Source: JAOZTV01 sp965371805 (lineage in GTDB: Bacteria > Acidobacteriota > Aminicenantia > UBA2199). From it: a stretch of DNA of 63,831 bases. Of this stretch, positions 42,192 to 51,124 are shown piece after piece. The notes under the pieces are model-generated. The model was given only the letters and a program-made list of their open reading frames with translations, was not told where the DNA came from and did not search any database. Every line of letters starts with the position of its first letter. The stretch's first letter is position 1. Made by a program: the position numbers and the translations under genes. The stretch is from the NCBI GenBank assembly GCA_965371805.1, contig CBDUZW010000021.1, positions 1-63,831 of the forward strand. Direction: 5' to 3'.

Positions 42192-42722
42192 ATGATAAAA
42201 AATATTATGCAGGAACTTGTTGATAGATTAAAAAAAAAAGAGGAGGATGCATTTAAGGAATTAATGGCAATATATAAGGTTCCTTTGTTCAGGTATATTA
42301 AAACGATGGTTAGAAATGATGAAATTGCTGAAGAATTGACTCAAGATACTTTTGTGAAGGTTTATTTCAAAATTGGCACAATGAGAACAAACAATTTAAA
42401 AAGCTGGATATATACAATAGCAACGAACCAGGTAAGAAGCGAATTTAGGAAAAAAAGGATAAAGGCAGTGTTTTCTTTGTCTGATATAAATGAGAGTGAA
42501 ATGAGTTTTAGTGAATCTGATGATGATAAGGAGTTTGTATGGAGCCTTATCTCTGAACTTCCTGAGAAATACAAAACGCCAATAATAATGAAGGAAATAA
42601 ACAGTTTTACATTTGAAGAAATATCTGTTATATTAAAAAAACCGGTAGGGACTATAAAAACCCTTGTTTTCCGTGGAAAGTCGAAATTGAAGAAAAGATA
42701 TGAAGAAATCAGGGATTCGTAA
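42192..42722 (+). CDS. ECF-type RNA polymerase sigma factor
   Basis: 176 residues with region 2 (about 10-85, EIAEELTQDTFVKVYFKI and LKSWIYTIATNQVRSEFRKK) and region 4 (about 115-170, LPEKYKTPIIMKEINSFTFEEISVIL, then GTIKTLVFRGKSKLKKRYEE). It is followed by a one-helix membrane protein, the usual arrangement with an anti-sigma factor. An alternative start is the ATG at 42207. Its signal and regulon are unknown. It is not closely similar by eye to the other ECF sigma at 10179. Confidence 0.92.
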   Translation: MIKNIMQELVDRLKKKEEDAFKELMAIYKVPLFRYIKTMVRNDEIAEELTQDTFVKVYFKIGTMRTNNLKSWIYTIATNQVRSEFRKKRIKAVFSLSDINESEMSFSESDDDKEFVWSLISELPEKYKTPIIMKEINSFTFEEISVILKKPVGTIKTLVFRGKSKLKKRYEEIRDS

Positions 42723-42733
42723 TTGGAGGAAAG

Positions 42734-43126
42734 ATGGAAGGGATTGAAAAATTATTAAATAAAACATCTAAAGATGAATTAGATAATAAAATTCCATCTA
42801 ATTTTTACTCAGGAGCTTCATTTGAAGACTCTGTATTCAAAAAGATAGGAAAGCGGAAGAAGCAAATCAGGGTAAACATAACCATTTCTATTGTTTTTAC
42901 TTTATTTGGCGCGTTTTTTGGATATCTTATTTTAAACGATATGAATTTAGATAAAAATAATATAAAGTCAGTTCCAGTAATAGCTAAAAATATTAAACTC
43001 AATAATAATAAAAAAAAGAAAGAAGAAGTCTGGGCTACTGATGATATATACTTTTCAACTTATGATGAAAAGGCAAACTATGCTATTGAACAAGTTTCGC
43101 TTTCAAATTATGAAGAAGAGATTTAA
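42734..43126 (+). CDS. Putative anti-sigma membrane protein
   Basis: 130 residues with a single membrane helix (about 49-69, ITISIVFTLFGAFFGYLIL), a basic cytoplasmic N-terminal part and an exported C-terminal half of about 60 residues. No anti-sigma zinc motif is present and the sequence is not recognisable. The role is inferred from the position 11 nt after the ECF sigma gene, with GGAGGAA as ribosome binding site. Alternatively it is a membrane protein under control of that sigma. Confidence 0.5.
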   Translation: MEGIEKLLNKTSKDELDNKIPSNFYSGASFEDSVFKKIGKRKKQIRVNITISIVFTLFGAFFGYLILNDMNLDKNNIKSVPVIAKNIKLNNNKKKKEEVWATDDIYFSTYDEKANYAIEQVSLSNYEEEI

Positions 43127-43160
43127 AAAAATCTACAAATATTCAATCTCGGATATTAAT

Positions 43161-43457
43161 TTATGATGCTTTTCTGGGTTCGTTGGTTTGTTTTGTTTCA
43201 GCATTTTTTTCCTGATTACTCTTAGATTTGTCGTTAATTACCTTTTTGTTGACTTTTGTGTCCTTTGTAGCTTTAGTATTTTTTTTATAATCAGTAATAT
43301 ACCAACCACCACCCTTAAATTTAAAGGATGAGTTTGATACCATTTTTTCAACATCTCCAGAGCAAAATTTACATTCTGTTAAAGGTTGTGCGCTTATCTT
43401 CTGTAATACCTCAAACTCTTTTTCGCAATTTTTACAATAATATTCATATATAGGCAT
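43161..43457 (-). CDS. FmdB-family zinc ribbon protein
   Basis: 98 residues. The N-terminal MPIYEYYCKNCEKEFEVLQ and CKFC give the CxxC...CxxC zinc ribbon typical of FmdB regulatory proteins, and FKFKGGGWYITDY is the conserved end of the domain. The C-terminal 40 residues are Lys/Asn/Glu-rich and disordered. FmdB was named for a formamidase regulator, but the biological role in most bacteria is unknown. AGAGG precedes the ATG on the minus strand. It stands alone. Confidence 0.88.
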   Translation of the reverse strand: MPIYEYYCKNCEKEFEVLQKISAQPLTECKFCSGDVEKMVSNSSFKFKGGGWYITDYKKNTKATKDTKVNKKVINDKSKSNQEKNAETKQTNEPRKAS

Positions 43458-43579
43458 AAGTTTCCTCTTATTTATTTTTTTTACTTCTGAATAAAAATAT
43501 TTTATATCAAAAATCTACTATAAAGTCAAATTTATTGCAGTTTGTATTTAAATTAGTTGTACTTAAAATTGTAATTATT

Positions 43580-44953
43580 CTATTTCGACTCCAATACTAT
43601 TCGGAAACCAATTTCATTGCTGCTGTCAGTTGGAATCCACCTATTTCTATCCGTTGTTCTTAAAAAACTCTGATCATAGCCCCAGCCACCTCCCCTTATA
43701 ACTTTAAATTCACCTTCTAGTGGGCCCTTGGGGTTAAATGTTGGAGAATCCTTGTAATAATGCTCGTCATACCAATCAAGACACCACTCTCTAAGATTTC
43801 CACTCATATCTAGAAGTCCATAAGGAGATATACCAGAAGGGTAACTTCCTATTTCTGATGTTTTTTCAATATTATAGTTATAGTTTGCATGAACTATAGT
43901 AGGTTTGTTGTCTCCCCATGGATAAACTCTATTTTCATTCCCTTTGGATGCTTTTTCCCATTCTGCTTCTGTTGGAAGGCGGAAAGCGAGTCCGGTTTTT
44001 ATTGATAGCCATTCACAATAGGAGGTTGCATCAAACCAGGATATATTAATTACAGGTCTATTATCCCTTCCCCAATTTTCATCATATGGAGTTTTTGTCC
44101 CGGTGTCTTCACAGAAAGCCAGGTATTGATTAAATGATATCTCAAATTTAGATATCCAGTATTGAAGTATATTAACCAGATGATTTGGTCTTTCCTTGGG
44201 ATATGAATCATCTGAATCAGTGCCCATAAGGAAATCTCCTTCAGGGATATAAATCATAATTGAATTATTGAAGAATTCAGCTTCCCAATAGCCCATTTTA
44301 TTCTTTTCTATCTTTTCGATTTTACTGTTAATTCTTGGAACAAATTGTTCTGTGATTAGACTGTTTTTTTCTATTTGTTCATGATTACCTAAATCATTGT
44401 TTGGGTAATTCTCCTTTTGCATAGAAATAACTGATGCATCACAAAAGGGGCATATCTTATTATGTGAAGGGATATTATTGCCACATTGATTGCATTTTGT
44501 ATCTGAAGCAAATAATGCTTCCATCAAATTAAAATCCAGAAGAAAAATTTTCAGTGAGAATAAAAAGATTTCTGCATCAATTCTATGTATTAATGCTTTA
44601 TTATAAAGAAGTTTTTTATTCTGCTTATATAATGCTTCTAAATCTACAATTTCTATCCTGAAGCCTTCTTTTTCCTGATCCTTTTTTAAATTAAAGAATA
44701 TATTGAGTTTCTTTTCAAGAATAATAAGGTCTTCAAAGTGCATGTTTTCAAGGTTTTTTGTGCTTTTTCCTATTGTATTAATGATGGTTAATATTTTTCT
44801 CTTGTCATTTATGTTTTTTACAGAGTCTATATATTTAAGAAATACATCTTTTAAACCAAATTCAAAAACGGAGATACTTTTCAATATAATTGGTAAATAT
44901 TGCTTTTTTTCGAACAATCTTTCAAGATCATAAAACTCTTTTTTATATTCCAT
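43580..44953 (-). CDS. Zinc ribbon plus formylglycine-generating-enzyme (SUMF1) domain protein
   Basis: 457 residues. Residues 1-165 are helical and unrecognised. Residues 168-190 are a zinc ribbon (CNQCGNNIPSHNKICPFC). Residues 225-455 are a FGE-sulfatase/SUMF1 domain: MIYIPEGDFLMGTDSDD, NISWFDATSYCEWLS, RLPTEAEWEKASKG, YPWGD, SGNLREWCLDWY, RGGGWGYD and NEIGFRIV are all standard. True FGEs convert a sulfatase Cys to formylglycine, but most bacterial members are of unknown role, and the catalytic Cys pair typical of FGE is not evident here. No sulfatase is nearby. The zinc-ribbon fusion suggests a regulatory or defence-type role; this is speculative. Confidence 0.85.
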   Translation of the reverse strand: MEYKKEFYDLERLFEKKQYLPIILKSISVFEFGLKDVFLKYIDSVKNINDKRKILTIINTIGKSTKNLENMHFEDLIILEKKLNIFFNLKKDQEKEGFRIEIVDLEALYKQNKKLLYNKALIHRIDAEIFLFSLKIFLLDFNLMEALFASDTKCNQCGNNIPSHNKICPFCDASVISMQKENYPNNDLGNHEQIEKNSLITEQFVPRINSKIEKIEKNKMGYWEAEFFNNSIMIYIPEGDFLMGTDSDDSYPKERPNHLVNILQYWISKFEISFNQYLAFCEDTGTKTPYDENWGRDNRPVINISWFDATSYCEWLSIKTGLAFRLPTEAEWEKASKGNENRVYPWGDNKPTIVHANYNYNIEKTSEIGSYPSGISPYGLLDMSGNLREWCLDWYDEHYYKDSPTFNPKGPLEGEFKVIRGGGWGYDQSFLRTTDRNRWIPTDSSNEIGFRIVLESK

Positions 44954-45043
44954 TTCTTACTCCATTCGGGAAAATAATAATATATCTGAGTAAAAATTAC
45001 AATAATTAAAAAAAAAATAAAAAACTTGACTTTTTTTATTTTT

Positions 45044-45055
45044 TAGTGCACACTA
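45044..45055 (+). promoter_or_regulatory. Inverted repeat before the VapBC-type operon
   Basis: TAGTG-CA-CACTA, 5-bp arms, 28 nt upstream of the antitoxin ATG at 45084. A TTGACT lies at 45026-45031 and TATAAG at 45064-45069. Ribbon-helix-helix antitoxins usually repress their own operon at such sites. Confidence 0.4.
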
Positions 45056-45083
45056 CATTTGTGTATAAGATTAAAGGGGATAA

Positions 45084-45284
45084 ATGTTAAAAAATATCAC
45101 TCTAAGCGCTGAAGGTGTTTTGATAAAAAAGGCGAGAGAAAAAGCTACTAATGAAAATACTACGTTGAATTTCTTGTTTAGAGATTGGATAAAGAGATAT
45201 TTGAAAAATAATGAAACTGACATTGAGTATGAGATATTTATGAGTAGTTCAGAATATATTGAGGCAGAAAATGGTAAAAAGTAA
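45084..45284 (+). CDS. Antitoxin of a PIN-toxin module (RHH-like)
   Basis: 66 residues. The N-terminus (MLKNITLSAEGVLIKKAREKA) is the strand-helix start of ribbon-helix-helix or AbrB-like antitoxins that bind DNA as dimers; the acidic C-terminal half would wrap the toxin. AGGGG precedes the ATG. It overlaps the PIN toxin gene by 14 nt, the classic toxin-antitoxin arrangement. The inverted repeat upstream is a likely operator. Confidence 0.75.
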   Translation: MLKNITLSAEGVLIKKAREKATNENTTLNFLFRDWIKRYLKNNETDIEYEIFMSSSEYIEAENGKK

Positions 45285-45699
45285 ATATTTTCTGGATACT
45301 TGTATCTTTGTTAATTCATTTAACAAAGAAAATCTCAAAAAAATGAAAATTGCAAAAGATCTTATAAAGGTCACACTTAAAACAAATCGGGGTATCATAA
45401 GTTATCAAATTATTCAGGAGTTTTTAAATGAAGCTTTATACAGTTTTAAAAAGCCTATAAAGCCTATTGATAGTAAAATATATATTAGTGACTTCTTGTT
45501 TCCGATATGTGAAGTTTTTCCTACAATTGACCTTTACAAAAATGCAATTGATATCGAAATGGAAACCGGATTTAATTTAAATCGCTCTCTGAAAATAGCC
45601 GCAGCTATCAAGGGGAATGCAAAATTACTTTATAGTGAAGATTTAGGAGAAATATCCGAAATAAAGGGCCTAAGGATTATTAATCCTTTTGTAGAGTAG
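45271..45699 (+). CDS. PIN-domain toxin, VapC type
   Basis: 142 residues from ATG 45271. PIN domains are metal-dependent RNases that cut tRNA or mRNA. The first acid is in YFLDTCIFVNSF, the second in IQEFLNEAL, and the fourth in LLYSEDLGEI. The third acid, usually Asp in a D-A-L-I-x-A-A-A stretch, appears replaced: the sequence is LNRSLKIAAAIKGN. Activity may be reduced or the ligand taken from elsewhere. No ribosome binding site of its own is clear, so translation is coupled to the antitoxin. Confidence 0.82.
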   Translation: MVKSKYFLDTCIFVNSFNKENLKKMKIAKDLIKVTLKTNRGIISYQIIQEFLNEALYSFKKPIKPIDSKIYISDFLFPICEVFPTIDLYKNAIDIEMETGFNLNRSLKIAAAIKGNAKLLYSEDLGEISEIKGLRIINPFVE

Positions 45700-45957
45700 A
45701 AAATGTGTAAATTTGATAAGAAAAAAGTGTTATTTTTTATGATTTGTCAGTGTTATAGGTCTATGTCGAAAGACATAAATTTAACTAGATATATAGGCGT
45801 GGACGAGCAAAAATGAAAGTAAGGGATATGATGACAAAAAAGTATTTATGTTGTGTGAATGCGAATATTACAGGAAAAATGAAAAAAAACCTTGACTTTT
45901 TTTTTTTGCTATGTTACTTATGTAATGAAATGAAAATAAATTCTTATGGAGAGTATT
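45700..45957. other. Intergenic region with a GNRA hairpin and pil promoter
   Basis: 258 bp with no gene. TATGTC-GAAA-GACATA (45762-45777) is a perfect 6-bp stem capped by a GNRA-type tetraloop, suggesting a structured RNA. Sequence after it does not match a riboswitch I know. TTGACT (45892-45897) with a weak TACTTA (45915-45920), spacer 17, is the likely pil promoter. A GGAGAG (45948-45953) serves the pilM ATG at 45958. Confidence 0.45.
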
Positions 45958-47034
45958 ATGGCTTTTCTTGATTTTTTGAAGGCGAAAAAAGTTGCCGGGT
46001 TGGATATTGGTTCATTCTCTTTGAAAATGATAGAACTTAATCCAAAAAAAAAAGGTAATGAGACATCTTACGAATTGGTTGGATTAGGGTATGAACCGGT
46101 ACCTTATCAATCTATTGTAGAAGGAACTATTATGGATTCTACTGCAGTGGTTGATGCAATGAATCATATCTTTTATGAAAGTAAAACAAAGACAAAAAGT
46201 GTATCTTTTGGTGTTTCTGGAAGTTCTGTTATTGTAAAGAGGATAGAGGTACAAAAATTACCTCCGGCTGAAATGCATGAACATATTTTGTGGGAAATAA
46301 GACCACATATACCATTTAATCCTGATGAAGTTAATTTGGATTATCAAATTATTGAATCTAGCGATATTCCACCAGATAGAGTTGGCGTTATTCTAACTGC
46401 GGTAAAAAAAGAAAAATTAAATGAATATTTAAACCTTTTTTCTTTATCTGATAAATCTGCATCTATAGTAGATCTTGATTCTTTTGCTGTTCTTAATAGT
46501 GTTATGGAAAACTATGAAATGTATAGAGAGAAAAATATAGCAATAATAAATATTGGTGCATCTATTACAAATGTAGTTATTGCTAAATATGGAGTACCTG
46601 TTTTTGTAAGAGATATTGCTTTTGGTGGAAATCATTTTACTGATCTTATTCAAAAAGAGTTAAATTTGAAATATGAAAAGGCAGAATCTGTAAAAAAAGG
46701 CAGGCAGGTGGAAGGAGTTTCACAAGCTGCAGTTAAACCAGTTTTAGATCTAATATTGGGAGAACTGAAAAGTGAAGTAAAAAAAACATTTGAATTTTAC
46801 AGATCGAATTCATCTGATGGCGGAATAGACAATATTTTATTAAGTGGAGGAACTGCAAATCTTGATCAAATAGTAGATATTTTTTCTCAGGCCTTTGAAA
46901 TGCCGGTTGAAATAGCAAATCCATTCAATAATATTGAAATTAATTCAAAAAAATTCGATCTTGAGTTTATTAAAGATATGGCTCCTATTTTTAATGTAGC
47001 AATGGGGCTTGCTTTAAGGGCTGCAGGGGATTAA
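45958..47034 (+). CDS. pilM: Type IV pilus assembly protein PilM
   Basis: 358 residues. An actin-like ATPase fold that binds the cytoplasmic tail of PilN and couples the motor to the alignment complex. The opening KKVAGLDIGSFSLKMIEL is the PilM phosphate-1 signature, NIGASITNVVI matches phosphate-2 and ILLSGGTANL matches the adenosine motif. The start is ATG 45958 (MAFLDFL); the ATG at 45946 overlaps the GGAGAG ribosome binding site. First gene of the pilMNOPQ run. Confidence 0.95.
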   Translation: MAFLDFLKAKKVAGLDIGSFSLKMIELNPKKKGNETSYELVGLGYEPVPYQSIVEGTIMDSTAVVDAMNHIFYESKTKTKSVSFGVSGSSVIVKRIEVQKLPPAEMHEHILWEIRPHIPFNPDEVNLDYQIIESSDIPPDRVGVILTAVKKEKLNEYLNLFSLSDKSASIVDLDSFAVLNSVMENYEMYREKNIAIINIGASITNVVIAKYGVPVFVRDIAFGGNHFTDLIQKELNLKYEKAESVKKGRQVEGVSQAAVKPVLDLILGELKSEVKKTFEFYRSNSSDGGIDNILLSGGTANLDQIVDIFSQAFEMPVEIANPFNNIEINSKKFDLEFIKDMAPIFNVAMGLALRAAGD

Positions 47035-47035
47035 A

Positions 47036-47635
47036 ATGATAAAAGTAAATTTATTAAAACCTGAACAGAAGGATATATCCGGCTCAGATCTTGCAACTCA
47101 GTCGGATTTTATGGAAGTAAAAGAGGAGAAAATAGCAATTCCGGGTGCAATAATAGTTGCTGTTTTAACTGTGGGAATAATCGGTTTTCTTTATATTACC
47201 CAGGCAAATGAACTTGAATCAAAGACTAAGTTGCTTTCTGAAAAGAAAGCGGAGAAGACCAAACTTGAGGCTCAACTTAAAGATATAGGCAAGTTAAAAG
47301 CTCTAAAAGCTGAACTTCAATTAAGGATAAAAACAATTAAAGATCTTAAGAAAAAGCAAAAGCAACCTGTTTATATGATGCTGGAAATTTCTAAAAATAT
47401 ACCTGAAAGAGTATGGATAAATAAGCTTAATTTTAATGGAAATAGAATTTCTATATATGGAACTGCATTATCCCAAAATCTCATCGCTACATTTACAAAA
47501 AACATTGAAAGTTCAGTGTTTTTTACAAATTTAATTTGGGGCGGATTTACAAAAAAAAATCAAAAAGGGGTAGAAATCTTTACTTTTAGTTTTAACGTTG
47601 ATTTTGTCTTATCAAGTATTAAGGAAGGTGTCTGA
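47036..47635 (+). CDS. pilN: Type IV pilus assembly protein PilN
   Basis: 199 residues. A short cytoplasmic tail beginning IKVNLLKPEQKD, the conserved INLLP-like sequence that binds PilM, then one membrane helix (about 37-56) and a periplasmic ferredoxin-like domain after a coiled coil. It starts 1 nt after the pilM stop, in the usual order. It dimerises with PilO to form the inner-membrane platform. Confidence 0.93.
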   Translation: MIKVNLLKPEQKDISGSDLATQSDFMEVKEEKIAIPGAIIVAVLTVGIIGFLYITQANELESKTKLLSEKKAEKTKLEAQLKDIGKLKALKAELQLRIKTIKDLKKKQKQPVYMMLEISKNIPERVWINKLNFNGNRISIYGTALSQNLIATFTKNIESSVFFTNLIWGGFTKKNQKGVEIFTFSFNVDFVLSSIKEGV

Positions 47636-47636
47636 A

Positions 47637-48233
47637 ATGGATCTTAAAAATTTACCATGGTATGGTCAGATTGGAGTTTTTCTTTTCATTAGTGCTATAT
47701 TGTTTGCTCTTTTTTATTTTCTTCATTATGATGAAACAAATGGAAAAATAGATACGAAGATTACCCAAATTGAAAGAGTTCAGATTGCGATAAATCAGGC
47801 AAAAATTAAGTTAAAAGAATTAGAGCAAATTCGTGCTGAAATAGCTATGAATAAAAAGAGATTAAAAGAATTAGATCAAATACTTCCGAAAGAGAAAAAT
47901 ATAAGTGAGATATTAACAAAAATTCAATCTCTAATTTCTGGTACTCAACAAGAATTTAAAAAAATGTCTAGAGGAACAAGGAAAATTCAAAAATTATTTA
48001 TTGAATATTCTTATACTATAAACGCAAAAGGAAGTTATCACAATCTGGGGACTTTTTTTGACCAACTCTCAAATTTGAAAAAAATATTCAATGTAACATC
48101 TTTAACAGTTAATCCAATAAAAGGAAATATCTTTAATCCTCAGTTTACAATTAATTCAAATTTCAGACTCTCTACATATATACAGACAAAAGCAAAACCA
48201 AAAGGAAAAAAGAGAAGTAGGAGGCGCAGATAA
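47637..48233 (+). CDS. pilO: Type IV pilus assembly protein PilO
   Basis: 198 residues from ATG 47637, with AAGGAAGGTG just upstream and a 1-nt gap from pilN. One membrane helix (about 12-29), a coiled coil (30-90) and a periplasmic domain with LNVKGSYHNLG-like GSYHNLGTFFDQLSNL, the PilO signature. It pairs with PilN and holds the secretin complex. The basic tail (KGKKRSRRRR) is unusual. Confidence 0.93.
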   Translation: MDLKNLPWYGQIGVFLFISAILFALFYFLHYDETNGKIDTKITQIERVQIAINQAKIKLKELEQIRAEIAMNKKRLKELDQILPKEKNISEILTKIQSLISGTQQEFKKMSRGTRKIQKLFIEYSYTINAKGSYHNLGTFFDQLSNLKKIFNVTSLTVNPIKGNIFNPQFTINSNFRLSTYIQTKAKPKGKKRSRRRR

Positions 48234-48262
48234 ATGAATAGCATAATAAAAGGAGAGAAAAA

Positions 48263-48763
48263 ATGAAAACTTTTTTAGTATTTCTTATTTTACTCCCGTT
48301 GCTTTCTTATACTCAGGACACTAAAACTGAGAATAAAATTGTAAAAGAAGATTTGAAATTGGAAAAAATGGATACACTGACATCAGGCAAATTAGAGACT
48401 ACTATTTATAAAACAGGTGGAAGGCGGGATCCTTTCATAAGTTTGCTAAGAGAATTTATTTCAAAAACCACCAAAAATGCTCCCCCACCGGGTCTTGCAG
48501 GTTTAATGATTGAGGAGATTAAACTCGAAGGAATTATGAATTTTAAGAATAAATTTTATGCAAGTTTTGTTGGACCTGATAATAAATCATATTTAATTAT
48601 TAAGGGAGAACGTTTGTATGATGGTGAAGTTATTGATATAGGCATAGATTCAGTTACATTTAGAAAAGAGCTTACAACTAGAATTGAAGGAAAAAAAGAA
48701 AGAATTATAGTAATAAAACTAAATCCGGGAGATTTAAGTTCACAAGGGGGTAGTCAAAAATGA
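48263..48763 (+). CDS. pilP: Type IV pilus assembly lipoprotein-like protein PilP
   Basis: 166 residues with a signal sequence (1-17) but no clear lipobox Cys, unlike the lipoprotein PilP of gammaproteobacteria. The conserved GRRDPFISL and the beta-domain (LMIEEIKLEGIMNFKNKFYA) identify it. It connects the PilNO platform to the PilQ secretin. Its stop overlaps the start of pilQ by 4 nt. Confidence 0.9.
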   Translation: MKTFLVFLILLPLLSYTQDTKTENKIVKEDLKLEKMDTLTSGKLETTIYKTGGRRDPFISLLREFISKTTKNAPPPGLAGLMIEEIKLEGIMNFKNKFYASFVGPDNKSYLIIKGERLYDGEVIDIGIDSVTFRKELTTRIEGKKERIIVIKLNPGDLSSQGGSQK

Positions 48764-51111
48764 AAAAAAATAAAAAATTACTTTTATTGAGTTTAATAAT
48801 ATTTTTTATTCAATTAACTGTATCAGGGGCAATTGTAGAAAAAATAGTTTATCATACTGGAGAAGATTTTGTACAATTGTTTTTTAAAACAAATGGAATT
48901 GTATCAATCCCAGATCTTTTCTATCCTCAAAAAGGCAACTCAAAATTTCTAATTATGAGGGTTAGTGACATTGAATTTAAAGAAAACAAGAATCTTTATA
49001 CTTTCAATTCTCCTATTGTGAAGAACCTGAAAGTGAAAAAGAAGAAAGGTTTTTATGATATTGAAATTACTTTAAAGGAAGTTGTTAATTATAGAGTTTC
49101 GACAAGTCAAAAGGGACTATATATTGAATTTCCAAATGTCAAAAATGTTTTTGTTACTAAGAAAAAGAATGATATCAAACCATATAGTAATAAGAAGTCT
49201 ACTTTAAAAAAGAAAAAACAATTCTATTCAAAAAATAACAAGTTAAGAGGATTAGATATTATTGAAAAAGGCAAAAATAATGTTAAATTTCAATTTCATA
49301 TGTCTGCAAAAAATGTAAAACATGAAGTAATCGAAGTTAATAATAAACCTTATAGACTTGCTCTCGATTTTTTAAATACTAAATCAAATATAATCAATAA
49401 AGTTGTAAATTCTTTAAATGTAAACAAAGTAAGAGGAGCACAAAATAGAGCTAATGTTTTTAGAGTAGTGTTTGATCTTAAATCTTTGGAAAATTTTAAA
49501 ATTACTACAAAAAATAATTCTTTATTTGTTGAATTTTATAATAATATTTATAAAAAGAAATTTATTGTTAAAAACAAAAAAGGAAATAAAAAAGAGATTT
49601 TACCTCGAACTAAAAGTATTGATCTAGCTAAAGTAAAACCTAAAAAAGTTCTATCAACAAAGATAATCAATACTCCTAAAAAAGAAATCGCAAAAAACAC
49701 TAAGGTAAAAGAAAAAAAACCCGAAAAAAAAGATGAGTATTTTTCTGAACCAACATCACAAAGCTCAAACAGTGAAGCTGAAAGTTTTATGGAAATTGAG
49801 GATGAAAATGGAAATGTAAAAAAGGGAATTTTTACTGTACATGGTGGAGAACCTAAATATAAAGGAGCTCCAATTGATATTAATGTAAAAAACCAGGATC
49901 TTGCACACCTGATAAATGGATTTGCAGAACTTGCTAAGATCAATATTATTCTTGATCCTGGAGTTACTGGAAAAGTTACAGCTAATCTTAAAAAAGTACC
50001 ATGGGATCAAGCCCTGGAACTATTTTTAAAAACAAATGGACTAGGAAAGGTTATAGAAGGAAATATACTTAGAATTGGAAAAATATCAGTATTGGCAAAC
50101 GAATCAAAACAGATAAGAGCTATGCAAATGGCAAAAGCAGCAGTCGAAGAAATGGTTGTCAAAAATTATACAGTTAGTTATGCAAAAGCAGGTGAATTAA
50201 GTACAATAATAAAAGCTCAATTATCTCCACGTGGGAAGCTTTATGTAGATGCAAGAACAAATACTTTAATAATTACTGATATTATTGAAAAAATCAATCT
50301 CATTGATAGTTTAATTGAAGTGCTTGATACTCCTACAACTCAAGTATCGATAGAAGCAAAAATTATTGAAACCAATATTAATTATTATAATGCACTGGGT
50401 GTTCAATGGGGTTATAATATAATCGCTGATGCTACTCATGGAAATCCAACTTCATTAAAATTTCCAAACTCAATAGGTGTTAGAGGAAATGTAATGAATA
50501 AAGCTGATACAGGAGTTGCAAATACTTTTGGAACTGGAGGATATGCAATAAATATGCCTGCTCCAGCATTTGACACAGCGTCTGCAATTACTTTTGGAAA
50601 TGTAGCAGATACATTCCGTCTGGATTTAGCATTGACAGCAATGGAATCTAGTGGAAAAGGAAAGATTCTATCTTCTCCAAAAACAACCACGCAGAATAAT
50701 TTAAAAGCAGTTATTAATCAAGGTAGTAAAATACCTATACAAACAACTGTAAATAATACAATAAAGGTTCAATATGTAAATGCAGTCTTAGAATTGGATG
50801 TTACTCCTCAAATTACTGCAAAAGGAACTATAAAATTAGATATAAAGATAAAAAATGATAATCCTGACTGGACAAACCAGGTAAATGGAGTTCCTCCATT
50901 GTCTACACAGTCTATAACGACTACAATCATGGCAAAAGATGGAGAAACAATTGTAATTGGTGGAATGTACAAAATTGAAGATTCTCAATCAGGAAATAAA
51001 GTTCCACTATTAAGTAAAATTCCTATAATAGGGAGTTTATTTAGAAATAAAATTAAAACTGGAGCAAGAAAAGAAATTCTTATTTTTGTAACAGCAAGAA
51101 TCGTGAAATAG
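48760..51111 (+). CDS. pilQ: Type IV pilus secretin PilQ
   Basis: 783 residues. Signal peptide 1-24, then two AMIN domains (about 27-115 and 160-270) that bind peptidoglycan, a very Lys-rich linker (270-330), a secretin/TonB short N-terminal domain (375-435, INVKNQDLAHLINGFAEL), a NolW-like N1 domain (465-530) and the secretin beta-barrel (600-783) ending in GARKEILIFVTARIVK. The V-P-L-L-S-K-I-P-I-I-G-x-L-F signature is present. It forms the outer-membrane pore for the pilus. Confidence 0.95.
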   Translation: MKKNKKLLLLSLIIFFIQLTVSGAIVEKIVYHTGEDFVQLFFKTNGIVSIPDLFYPQKGNSKFLIMRVSDIEFKENKNLYTFNSPIVKNLKVKKKKGFYDIEITLKEVVNYRVSTSQKGLYIEFPNVKNVFVTKKKNDIKPYSNKKSTLKKKKQFYSKNNKLRGLDIIEKGKNNVKFQFHMSAKNVKHEVIEVNNKPYRLALDFLNTKSNIINKVVNSLNVNKVRGAQNRANVFRVVFDLKSLENFKITTKNNSLFVEFYNNIYKKKFIVKNKKGNKKEILPRTKSIDLAKVKPKKVLSTKIINTPKKEIAKNTKVKEKKPEKKDEYFSEPTSQSSNSEAESFMEIEDENGNVKKGIFTVHGGEPKYKGAPIDINVKNQDLAHLINGFAELAKINIILDPGVTGKVTANLKKVPWDQALELFLKTNGLGKVIEGNILRIGKISVLANESKQIRAMQMAKAAVEEMVVKNYTVSYAKAGELSTIIKAQLSPRGKLYVDARTNTLIITDIIEKINLIDSLIEVLDTPTTQVSIEAKIIETNINYYNALGVQWGYNIIADATHGNPTSLKFPNSIGVRGNVMNKADTGVANTFGTGGYAINMPAPAFDTASAITFGNVADTFRLDLALTAMESSGKGKILSSPKTTTQNNLKAVINQGSKIPIQTTVNNTIKVQYVNAVLELDVTPQITAKGTIKLDIKIKNDNPDWTNQVNGVPPLSTQSITTTIMAKDGETIVIGGMYKIEDSQSGNKVPLLSKIPIIGSLFRNKIKTGARKEILIFVTARIVK

Positions 51112-51124
51112 GGGGGATGGATAA

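Noticed and set aside
45700..45957. Possible cyclic-di-GMP or other riboswitch before pilM
   Set aside because: Only one GNRA hairpin is seen; the conserved cores of known classes are absent.
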